Below, piece by piece: positions 1-5,339 of a stretch of DNA of 5,339 nucleotides. Below the pieces are notes generated by a model. The model was not told the origin of the DNA. It saw only the letters and a program-made list of their open reading frames with translations, and ran no database searches. Each line of letters opens with the position of its first letter. Position 1 is the first letter of the stretch. The translations under genes and the position numbers were made by a program. The DNA comes from JBFIHF01 sp964411125 (GTDB lineage: Bacteria; Myxococcota_A; Bradymonadia; Bradymonadales; Bradymonadaceae), in assembly GCA_964411125.1 (NCBI GenBank), contig CAYPJU010000163.1, forward strand, positions 1 through 5,339, read 5' to 3'.

Positions 1-62
1 CCTCCAACAACGGCACGGCTTCCTCCAACAACGGCACGGCTTCCTCCAACAACGGAACGACG
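1..62 (+). repeat. 21-bp in-frame tandem repeat encoding SSNNGTA
   Basis: Three consecutive 21-base units lie at 1-20 (first base cut off by the window edge), 21-41 and 42-62. The first two are identical over the 20 visible bases. The third differs only near its end, changing GTA to GTT. A degenerate fourth unit (NVGSNNG) follows at 63-83. The repeat probably continues left of the window. It codes for a flexible hydrophilic linker, and because the unit is a multiple of three, gain or loss of copies would change linker length without a frameshift. Confidence 0.9.
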
Positions 63-1082
63 AACGTCGGCTCGAACAACGGGGGTACGTGCGACGGGTG
101 TTTCTCGGGCGGCGAGTGCGTGGGAGGGGCCTTGCCCGACGCGTGCGGGCAGGGGGGCGGTGCCTGTGAGGTTTGCCCTGACGGCTACGTGTGCTCCGAC
201 GGCGCGTGCCACGAGCCACTGTCTTGCGGCCCGCAGACATGCAACGGCTGCTGCGATTCGTCCGGGCAGTGTCGCACGGGTGACTCCGACGCAGTGTGCG
301 GGGCAGCGGGAGGCTTCTGTGACGCATGCGAGGGCGGCGAGTCGTGCTCGGCGGGGATGTGCCAGAAACCGTGCGCCGAAACGTGTGACGGCTGCTGTGA
401 CGGCGAGGTGTGCCTGGCGGGAGACGTCGCCTCGACATGCGGCTCTGGCGGCGGCGCGTGCGTCGATTGCGGGACGAACACCTGTGACGCTGGCCAGTGC
501 ATCGCGCCCGATTGCGCGACGAATTGCGCGGGATGTTGCGACGGCGATGTCTGCCTGGGCGGCGGTGATGCCCAGGCGTGCGGGGCGTCCGGTGATGCAT
601 GTGTCGGTTGCGGTAGCGGCCAGACGTGCGTCACCGGCACCTGCGTCGTCGACCCGACTTCCACGTGGAACCTCGTCCTGTTGTCGGGCGCTCTTCCGGC
701 CATGCGCCCGTCGGGGACCGATGGTTGGGATTTCGACAGCGAGATGGACCCCTTTGTCTTCGTTCAGCTCACCGACGCCACCACCCAGATGACCTATGCC
801 GCCGATAGTTCGGTCGTCACCGATGATTCGACCCCCGATTGGAACGACGAGGTGGTCATCGCTTCGGCCCCCGCCGAAGCGTTCCGGGACGTCGTCATCG
901 AGGTGTACGACTACGACGAATTCCTCGACGATCTAATCTGCTACGCGGAGTTCGACTTCAACGGTGATCCGATCGCCTACAACCGCTTGTTCAGTGGGTC
1001 ACGGGTGACATGGTCATGCGTGAATACTGCAGGAGGCTCGAGTGTGGGGGAGGTCGTGGTTCGGCTGGACGCGGCCCCATGA
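1..1082 (+). CDS. Cysteine-rich exported protein (probable lipoprotein) with C-terminal C2-like domain; 5' end missing
   Basis: The reading frame is already open at base 3 and runs 359 codons to TGA at 1080-1082; a GTG at 120 is internal, because repeats and cysteine modules continue upstream of it in frame. Visible residues 1-29 are a Ser/Asn/Gly/Thr linker (SSNNGTA repeats). Residues 30-69, 75-120, 124-166 and 171-214 are four cysteine-rich modules; the last three carry ten Cys each, with a GCC core. Residues 222-359 resemble a C2 domain: Asp243 and Asp249 (DFDSEMDPF) fit calcium loop 1, PDWND fits the strand before loop 3, and Asp303, Asp305 and Asp309/310 (VYDYDEFLDD) fit loop 3. C2 domains usually bind Ca2+ and lipid or protein partners. 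The linker style suggests a surface lipoprotein, with signal peptide and lipobox upstream of the window; that part is inference. Target and function are unknown. It converges on the minus-strand operon. Confidence 0.85.
   Translation, partial: SNNGTASSNNGTASSNNGTTNVGSNNGGTCDGCFSGGECVGGALPDACGQGGGACEVCPDGYVCSDGACHEPLSCGPQTCNGCCDSSGQCRTGDSDAVCGAAGGFCDACEGGESCSAGMCQKPCAETCDGCCDGEVCLAGDVASTCGSGGGACVDCGTNTCDAGQCIAPDCATNCAGCCDGDVCLGGGDAQACGASGDACVGCGSGQTCVTGTCVVDPTSTWNLVLLSGALPAMRPSGTDGWDFDSEMDPFVFVQLTDATTQMTYAADSSVVTDDSTPDWNDEVVIASAPAEAFRDVVIEVYDYDEFLDDLICYAEFDFNGDPIAYNRLFSGSRVTWSCVNTAGGSSVGEVVVRLDAAP
90..644 (+). repeat. Four cysteine-rich protein modules
   Basis: Modules lie at about 90-209, 225-362, 372-500 and 513-644, with starts of modules 2, 3 and 4 spaced 49 and 47 codons apart. 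The shared pattern in modules 2-4 is C-x3/4-C-x2-CC-x4/5-C-x8-C-x6-C-x2-C-x4/5-C-x4-C. The core reads TCxGCCD and the second half GGxCxxC. Module 1 has eight Cys: it lacks the leading Cys and has Phe in place of one of the paired Cys. The total is 38 Cys, an even number consistent with disulphide knots in an exported protein. Divergence at DNA level shows these are old duplications, unlike the linker repeat upstream. Confidence 0.85.
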
Positions 1083-1098
1083 AAGGAACAACAAACAG

Positions 1099-1124
1099 GC
1101 GGCAACAACAAATGTTATTGCGGC
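1099..1124. repeat. Imperfect inverted repeat downstream of the + strand gene
   Basis: Arms GCAACAAC (1102-1109) and GTTATTGC (1114-1121) pair with one C-A mismatch around the loop AAAT. Two more pairs (GC at 1099-1100 with GC at 1123-1124) lie outside a G-G mismatch. It starts 17 bases after the TGA of the C2 protein gene, where a terminator or mRNA-stabilising hairpin could sit. No T run follows on the + strand, so it is not a canonical intrinsic terminator; it may also be a chance palindrome. Confidence 0.35.
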
Positions 1125-1136
1125 ATGACCTCCCGG

Positions 1137-1158
1137 CCGCGACCTCGCTCCGTTGCGG
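1137..1158. repeat. Short stem-loop in the intergenic region
   Basis: CCGCGAC (1137-1143) can pair with GTTGCGG (1152-1158) through seven pairs, one of them G-U, around an eight-base loop. What follows on the + strand is A-rich (AAATTGTG), not T-rich, so it lacks the usual tail of an intrinsic terminator. It could still slow or protect the 3' end of the + strand transcript. Significance is uncertain. Confidence 0.3.
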
Positions 1159-1166
1159 AAATTGTG

Positions 1167-1192
1167 AAAAAAGCGAATCGCCGACGAATCGC
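1167..1192 (-). terminator. Rho-independent terminator of the minus-strand operon
   Basis: Read on the minus strand, arms GCGATTCG and CGATTCGC form an eight-position stem (seven pairs and one T-T mismatch) around the loop TCGG. Six T residues follow directly (1172-1167). It lies about 78 bases beyond the stop codon of the VWA gene, the last gene of the minus-strand block. Stem followed at once by a T run is the standard intrinsic terminator layout. On the + strand the same hairpin has A residues before it and no T run after it, so it should work in one direction only. Confidence 0.65.
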
Positions 1193-1270
1193 CAATCGGT
1201 CTGCAAGCAGCAAAAACCCGTACTTACGACAAGCTACAAGTTCGTCTGACGCAGATTTTAGCGGCCTGGC

Positions 1271-3379
1271 TCATCGTAGCCGAACGAACAGTTCGCCGAG
1301 TTGATAGATCTCCCCGGCGTGCATCGCGGCGGAGTTTCCGTCGACGGGCTTGGACTTCGACTCGTCGAACTTGTTGACCAGGCGCAGCTCCGCCCCCTCG
1401 GCCGCCGTGATCGTGACCTGCGACGCCCCCGTCGCCTCGATGGTGGCGAGCTGGACACCGGTGGCGGGAAAGCCGGAGGGGCCGCCGATCGCGAGCTTTG
1501 CGTTGCGGTAGAAACCGCGGCCAGTACCGGGGAGCTCGCGGATCACGATCTCGTTCTTCTTCAGCCGGTCCTTCGACTCGCCCCAGTTCAGCCGCGCGTC
1601 GCTCGAGAACGAATGCGGTGAGACGATGCCGTGGACCACGAAGACGAGGAGCAGCAACAACAGGGTCCCGATGCCGATCGCGAGGAGGAGGCGACCCCAC
1701 CGCTCCCAGAACGTGAGGGGCTCGACGGTACCGACGACGTCGATGGCGACCGACTGGCCGCCGAGCGTCACGACGATCTTGCCTGCGACCGGGCCGCCGG
1801 GGTGCTCGGTATCGAAGGCGAAGCTCTCGGTGACGGTCGTCGAGCCGGGTGTGATCTCGGCTTGGGTCACCGACAGCGTCGCGTTGGACACCCCCTCGAG
1901 CCGCAACGTCACGGTCTCGGCCCCGTAGACCTCGGATCCGCCGAGATCGATCGTGTGGGGCCCTACCGAAGTGCCCGCTTTCACCGTCCCGAGGTCGATC
2001 GCCCCCTGCCCGTCGGCGAGCGCGAGGGTGACCGCCGAAACCTGGAGCTCGATCGGCTCGGTGCGCTTGTCGAGCCCCCCTGTCGTCATCGTCGCGCGGC
2101 CTCGCGCCGACCACGCGCCCGCGGTGTCGAGGTGGAGAGGCGCGGTGAATTTCCCGTCGGAGCCGACCTTCAGCGCGAGCTCGCGCTCTTCGCCGTCGGG
2201 CCCCTTCACCCAGGCTACGAACTTCACCTTCTCGAGAAACTTCGCGTCGGCGATGACTCCGCCGTCTTTCCCGCGCAGCCACCCCCGGAGATCCGTCTTC
2301 GTGCCGACCGCCTGCACGCCGTCCCCGGTCCCGACGGAGACGACGGGGTCGAGGGCGTAGTTCTGGATCAGGAGCCCGCGCAACGATCGCGGCCCGTCGA
2401 CCTTGAACGTCCAGTTGCCGGCGGTCGGCTCGTCGACTCGGAGGACGGAGTAGTGCTGCCGCGCCCCGTTGTCGAAGGCGGCCGTGTAGAACCCGTCTCC
2501 GTCGGTGGCGTTTCCTCCGCGGTGTGGCAGCTTCAGCGACTCACCGCCCGGTCCCTCCGCCTTGTCGAAGATCACCGGCGCTCCTTCTCCGGTCGCGACG
2601 AAAGAGGCGTCGTACACATAGCCATCGAGACCGACCGAGACGTCTTCGCCGGGCTTCAGCTCCACTTCGATCGCCTCGCTGCCGACGATCCGTCCGAGGA
2701 TCGCGGCGAAGGTCCCGGGGAGGTCGCCCGCTCCACCGATGCGAAAGAATTCGCCGTCGGTGACCGATGCCATGGCGCGCAGGTCCGCGGTCGGATCGAC
2801 CCCCGCGTCCACGAACGTCCCGAAGAGGCCGATGCTGAAGACTTTGACGCCAGCGCGCTCGAGCCGCATCGCGGCATCGCGCACGTCCTGCGGTCCACGC
2901 TGGTGGTCGTCGGGGCACGCCCCGTCCGACAGAAACACGACGAACTGACGCGCGCCGGCGTCCGCCTTCCTGAGCTTCGCGAGTCCCTCGCCGGCCGCAT
3001 CGAGCGGCTCGGCGCAGAAGGTGGGCCCGCTGAAGGGCAGGTCCTCTACGGCGCGACGGATCGATTCGCGGTTCTCCCCTACCGGCGCTATCTCGCGGGT
3101 CACGAACCGGTTCTTCTGCATCGAGACGACCCCGAGCGAATCGCTCGGTCCGGCGAGGTCCGCGAAGATCATGCCGGCGAGGAGAGAGAGCCGCGAAGGG
3201 TCGTTCTCCTTCATGCTGCCCGACGAATCGAGGACGAGCTGGACGTGAATCGGTGGGCGGGTCTGCTGGGCGACCGCGTTGGAGGCGGTCAGTACGCCGA
3301 TCAGCAGCGCCGCGAAGAGAAGCATCGCCTTCAGGAAGGGAAACCTTCCCCGGACCCGCACCGGTCTTGGGTCGCTCAT
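1271..3379 (-). CDS. VWA-domain protein: signal peptide, periplasmic VWA and beta-rich region, one membrane helix, cytoplasmic tail
   Basis: 702 residues. Residues 1-37 form a signal peptide (basic start, hydrophobic core, AVA then Q at the predicted cut). A VWA domain spans about 44-233 with a complete MIDAS metal site: DSSGS at 51-55, Thr120, and Asp152 in LSDG. Such sites usually bind Mg2+ or other divalent ions and mediate protein contacts. About 236-555 is beta-rich and Ig-like in style (PTAGNWTFKV at 318-327; a repeat-like LGTVKAG stretch further on). Residues 564-586 are a strongly hydrophobic helix, followed by a 116-residue tail predicted to be cytoplasmic. The only cysteines, Cys122 and Cys155, sit beside Thr120 and Asp152 and may form a disulphide. 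The start ATG overlaps the ribonuclease stop (ATGA) and has a Shine-Dalgarno-like sequence. The precise family and partner are not recognisable; the tail might be a divergent FHA-like fold, but the evidence is thin. Confidence 0.88.
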   Translation of the reverse strand: MSDPRPVRVRGRFPFLKAMLLFAALLIGVLTASNAVAQQTRPPIHVQLVLDSSGSMKENDPSRLSLLAGMIFADLAGPSDSLGVVSMQKNRFVTREIAPVGENRESIRRAVEDLPFSGPTFCAEPLDAAGEGLAKLRKADAGARQFVVFLSDGACPDDHQRGPQDVRDAAMRLERAGVKVFSIGLFGTFVDAGVDPTADLRAMASVTDGEFFRIGGAGDLPGTFAAILGRIVGSEAIEVELKPGEDVSVGLDGYVYDASFVATGEGAPVIFDKAEGPGGESLKLPHRGGNATDGDGFYTAAFDNGARQHYSVLRVDEPTAGNWTFKVDGPRSLRGLLIQNYALDPVVSVGTGDGVQAVGTKTDLRGWLRGKDGGVIADAKFLEKVKFVAWVKGPDGEERELALKVGSDGKFTAPLHLDTAGAWSARGRATMTTGGLDKRTEPIELQVSAVTLALADGQGAIDLGTVKAGTSVGPHTIDLGGSEVYGAETVTLRLEGVSNATLSVTQAEITPGSTTVTESFAFDTEHPGGPVAGKIVVTLGGQSVAIDVVGTVEPLTFWERWGRLLLAIGIGTLLLLLLVFVVHGIVSPHSFSSDARLNWGESKDRLKKNEIVIRELPGTGRGFYRNAKLAIGGPSGFPATGVQLATIEATGASQVTITAAEGAELRLVNKFDESKSKPVDGNSAAMHAGEIYQLGELFVRLR

Positions 3380-4908
3380 CCGCTTCGCTCCACCTCGAAC
3401 CGCCAGCGGCGCGCCGCAGTGTCGTACTCACGGACACGCAGCCGCAACGAGTCGCCGACCCCGAACGAGACATCTTCGCCGCGGAGCGCGATACCATCCA
3501 GCTCGAGCCCACCTCCGACCTGCGCCTCGAGGTCCTCGGTGTAGACCTTCACCTCGAGCGGTGGGTCGTCGATGAGAACGTAGAGGCGCGTGGCACGCAG
3601 TCCGATGATCGTCCCCTGGTGCCAGGGCCGCTGGCGCAGCTCGGCCGCGAACTGATCGTGGAGCGCCTGCAGGACCACCTCGCGGTCGATCTTCTTCTGC
3701 AGGTTCTTCGCGTCGTTCGCGTGTTCGATCACGCGAGCGCGCAGCCCGTCGTCGTGCACCGCATCGGCCTGAAGGTCGAGCGCTTCCAGGAGTTCGTTGT
3801 GGGTGAAGATCCCGACCGCCTCGCGCATCGGCGAGGAGAACCGCGCGTACTGCTCGACGGCGAGGGCGTAGTGCGGCCCGTGGCGATCCGAGAACTCCGA
3901 CGCGCGGTTGGTGTAGCGGACCTGGCGGTCGATCGCGCGCCGCACAGCCGCCGGTTCTTCGGGCAACCGCACCAGATACGCGGCGAGGCTCTCCGGCGGG
4001 CTCCACCGCCATTCGTCGGGCAGGTCGTGGCGCTTCGCGATCGTCGCGATGTCGCGCTCGAGCTCTTCGAGCCGACGCTCTAGCGGCGGCAGATGGACGC
4101 GGTAGACCGACTGCAGGTCGTCCAGGCGCCCCTCGAGGCGCCGCAGCATCGCCGCCCCCTCCGTGTTGCACATCAGCGAGATCTGCTCGTTCCAGCGTTC
4201 CACGTCGTTTCGCCGACGCTGAACCACGACGAAGCGGTTTCGCTCGATGTCCACCTCGAGCTCGCTCCGCTCGAACTCGATCATCCCCCGGCTCCTGGCC
4301 CGGGCGATCCTGAGCTCACCGACCTCCGCGAACGCCCCGAGCGACGCCTCGAACTCGTGTCCCGACACCGGATCCTTCGGTGAGCCGGGCGCGTCGAAGT
4401 GCCGCTGCACGCCGTCGTAGGTGAGCTTCGCGCGGCTTCGTATCCGCGCGCGGCGCACCGTGCTCCGCGAAACCTCGCCCGCGTCGTCGACGAACATGTC
4501 GAAGACGAGCGCCCGGCGGGCAACGTGCGGGTTCAGCGACACGATCCCTTCGGAGAGCTGTCGCGGGAGCATCGGCAGGGAGAAGGACGGGAAGTAGAAC
4601 GTGGCGCCCTGCCGCGCCGCGAGATCGAAGAGCCGCGTGCCGGGACGAACGTAGTAGGCGGCGTCGGCGAGCGCGTAGCGCACCCACCATCCGCCCTGGG
4701 CGCGTTCGACGAAGAGCGCCTGGTCGAGATCGCGCGAGCCGAGGTTGTCGATCGTGACGAAGGGCAGGTCTTCGAGGTCTTCGACCCCGTCGTCGAGCCC
4801 CGGGTTGGCGACGAGGGCCGCGACTTCGTCGGCGACCGACTCGGGATCGTAGGTCGGTAGATCGAGCCGGTCGCGGATGTCGTGGAGGCGCTGGATCGGA
4901 TCGGTCAT
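3376..4908 (-). CDS. RNB-domain exoribonuclease (RNase II/R family), short form
   Basis: 510 residues. RNB enzymes degrade RNA 3' to 5' in the cytoplasm using Mg2+. The catalytic acidic motif is at 49-65 (PFVTIDNLGSRDLDQAL): Asp54, Asp60 and Asp62 match the first three conserved aspartates of RNase II, but the fourth position is Gln63 instead of Asp. Other family marks are YRVHLPP at 269-275 and HYALAVEQYARFSSPMR at 346-362, with Arg362 equivalent to the catalytic-site Arg of the SPIR motif. Residues about 431-506 look like an S1-type RNA-binding barrel. Only about 45 residues precede the catalytic domain, so the two N-terminal cold-shock domains of E. coli RNase II (644 residues) are absent. 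No signal peptide is seen. An in-frame TGA four codons upstream limits the start to ATG at 4908 (or CTG at 4911); no good Shine-Dalgarno precedes it. It sits 9 bases after the cysteine-repeat gene and overlaps the VWA gene by 4 bases. Confidence 0.88.
   Translation of the reverse strand: MTDPIQRLHDIRDRLDLPTYDPESVADEVAALVANPGLDDGVEDLEDLPFVTIDNLGSRDLDQALFVERAQGGWWVRYALADAAYYVRPGTRLFDLAARQGATFYFPSFSLPMLPRQLSEGIVSLNPHVARRALVFDMFVDDAGEVSRSTVRRARIRSRAKLTYDGVQRHFDAPGSPKDPVSGHEFEASLGAFAEVGELRIARARSRGMIEFERSELEVDIERNRFVVVQRRRNDVERWNEQISLMCNTEGAAMLRRLEGRLDDLQSVYRVHLPPLERRLEELERDIATIAKRHDLPDEWRWSPPESLAAYLVRLPEEPAAVRRAIDRQVRYTNRASEFSDRHGPHYALAVEQYARFSSPMREAVGIFTHNELLEALDLQADAVHDDGLRARVIEHANDAKNLQKKIDREVVLQALHDQFAAELRQRPWHQGTIIGLRATRLYVLIDDPPLEVKVYTEDLEAQVGGGLELDGIALRGEDVSFGVGDSLRLRVREYDTAARRWRFEVERSG
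3388..3396 (-). promoter_or_regulatory. Ribosome binding site of the VWA gene
   Basis: On the minus strand the sequence GAGGTGGAG lies inside the end of the ribonuclease gene, eight bases before the ATG at 3379. It contains GAGGTG and GGAG, both matching the 16S anti-Shine-Dalgarno. Together with the ATGA stop/start overlap it supports this start and translational coupling to the upstream gene. Confidence 0.6.
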
Positions 4909-4917
4909 CAGTCTGCG

Positions 4918-5339
4918 TCAGTCGCAGTTGGCGCCGGCGCAGGAGATCTCGCAGTCGGCATCCCCCTCGCACGTCTGGGTGCAGTTGCCGCCCGTGCACT
5001 CCACGATGCACGTCGACCCCGGTAGACACGTCTGGTCGCAATCCCCGCCGGAGCACTCCAGGGTGCACTCGCCGGCGCAGTCCTGGATGCAGTTTCCGCC
5101 AGCGCAGTCGAACTGACACTGCGATCCCGCCGAGCACTTCTGGTCACAACCCGACTCGATGCATTCGAGCACGCACGAGTCGTCGTCGGGCGCGCAGCAG
5201 GTCGTCGTCGAGACGTCGCAGAAGGGAGCGTCGTGGTCGGGGACCGCGTTGTTCGTCGCGGAGTCGTCTTCGCCGCCGTTCGACTGCCCGTTCGTCCCAC
5301 CGCCGGTCGTCCCGTTGTTGGACTCTCCCGACGTCGAGC
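4918..5339 (-). CDS. Cysteine-repeat exported protein (probable lipoprotein); 5' end missing
   Basis: The frame is open from the window end to TGA at 4920-4918, giving 139 visible residues. The GTG at 5172 is internal, since the upstream frame continues with the same composition. Visible residues 1-39 are a Ser/Thr/Asn/Gly linker (SNNGTTGGGTNGQSNGG) turning acidic. Residues 40-60 carry the first five Cys, including a Cys-Cys pair, and residues 64-139 are four Cys-rich repeats ending at the C-terminus in CAGANCD. In all, 22 Cys are visible in 139 residues, so export and disulphide bonding are likely. No catalytic motif is present. Similar CxGGxCxQxC repeats are familiar from myxobacterial exported proteins (from memory, not searched). 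The signal peptide and lipobox would lie beyond the window. It is the first visible gene of the operon, 9 bases ahead of the ribonuclease. Confidence 0.8.
   Translation of the reverse strand, partial: STSGESNNGTTGGGTNGQSNGGEDDSATNNAVPDHDAPFCDVSTTTCCAPDDDSCVLECIESGCDQKCSAGSQCQFDCAGGNCIQDCAGECTLECSGGDCDQTCLPGSTCIVECTGGNCTQTCEGDADCEISCAGANCD
4921..5148 (-). repeat. Four 17-19-residue Cys repeats (CxQxC...CxxxCxGGx)
   Basis: Units of 19, 17, 19 and 19 residues run from 5148 down to 4927, followed by a last half-motif, CD. Each unit has Cys spacings x3, x5, x3, x4; the second unit has x3 in place of x5. Conserved positions are Gln (units 1-4) two after the first Cys, and GG or GA before the next unit. 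The regular array implies a rod or ladder of disulphide-linked turns. Codon choices differ between units, so they are conserved in protein more than in DNA. Confidence 0.85.

Larger units (their letters stand above)
1083..1270. other. Convergent intergenic region, AT-richer than flanking genes
   Basis: These 188 bases separate the stop of the + strand C2 protein gene from the stop of the minus-strand VWA gene. A-rich words such as AACAACAAA occur, unlike the surrounding coding DNA. It contains one clear minus-strand terminator and two other inverted repeats, listed separately. Open frames crossing it on either strand lack the local codon bias and run over the terminator, so I do not call a gene here. 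Confidence 0.8.

Noticed and set aside
120..122. GTG as the start of the C2 protein gene
   Set aside because: The frame is open upstream to the window edge, with the linker repeat and the first cysteines of module 1 in the same frame.
1173..1192. CGAATCGCC direct repeat as a possible operator or attachment site
   Set aside because: The two copies are explained by the self-complementary arms of the terminator stem.
991..1206. Small minus-strand frame downstream of the VWA gene
   Set aside because: It spans the operon terminator and is antisense to the C2 domain end; no start signal is seen.
1010..1249. Small + strand frame crossing the end of the C2 gene and the intergenic gap
   Set aside because: It has no ribosome binding site, no codon bias like its neighbours, and runs through the terminator hairpin.
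1244..1260. TCTG-ACG-CAGA followed by TTTTA on the + strand, as a possible terminator of the C2 gene
   Set aside because: The stem is only four pairs with a three-base loop, and it lies about 160 bases after the stop; too weak to call.
2541..3512. Open minus-strand frame of about 323 codons overlapping VWA and RNase
   Set aside because: Arg-rich composition and no motif; it is an out-of-frame shadow of the MIDAS-bearing frame.
1631..3544. Long open frame of about 637 codons on the + strand, opposite the VWA and RNase genes
   Set aside because: It is antisense to two well-supported genes, is very rich in Arg, Asp and Glu as expected from GC-rich shadow frames, and shows no domain.
3253..4083. 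Open + strand frame of about 276 codons opposite the RNase gene
   Set aside because: It is antisense to conserved RNB motifs and its composition fits a shadow frame.
5170..5172. GTG as the start of the cysteine-repeat gene
   Set aside because: The same frame continues upstream to the window end with Cys residues and an SNNGTT linker, so this codon is an internal Val.

Overview
The window is GC-rich and densely coding. Its flavour is that of a predatory or social deltaproteobacterial lineage (Myxococcota, or the related Bradymonadales). This rests on two cysteine-rich, probably exported proteins with low-complexity Ser/Asn/Gly/Thr linkers, on a large periplasmic von Willebrand factor A (VWA) protein, and on strong GC bias at third codon positions. 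The lineage call is inference from style, not from a marker gene.

Layout. Positions 1-1082 (+ strand) hold the 3' part of a gene for an exported protein: an SNNGT-type linker, four cysteine-rich modules, then a C-terminal C2-like (calcium-binding) domain. Positions 1083-1270 are a 188-base, AT-richer gap between convergent genes. It holds a good Rho-independent terminator for the minus strand (1167-1192) and two weaker inverted repeats. Positions 1271-5339 are one minus-strand block of three tightly packed genes, read from high to low coordinates. They are a cysteine-repeat protein (cut by the window end, stop at 4918), an RNB-family (RNase II/R-like) exoribonuclease of 510 codons (4908-3376), and a 702-codon VWA protein with a signal peptide and one transmembrane helix (3379-1271). 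The ribonuclease follows the cysteine-repeat gene after 9 bases, and its stop overlaps the VWA start as ATGA. The three are therefore very probably one operon, ended by the terminator at 1167-1192. The operon promoter and the promoter of the + strand gene lie outside the window.

How the genes may work together. Three of the four proteins look exported and disulphide- or metal-dependent (C2 domain, complete MIDAS in the VWA domain, cysteine modules). One is a cytosolic RNase. The two end genes begin, at the window edges, with closely similar SNNGTT linkers, as expected for cell-surface lipoproteins whose lipobox lies just outside. No shared pathway can be read from the sequence. The firm statements are operon structure and domain content; a functional link between the RNase and the VWA protein is only suggested by translational coupling. 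I see no mobile element, CRISPR array, tRNA or rRNA.
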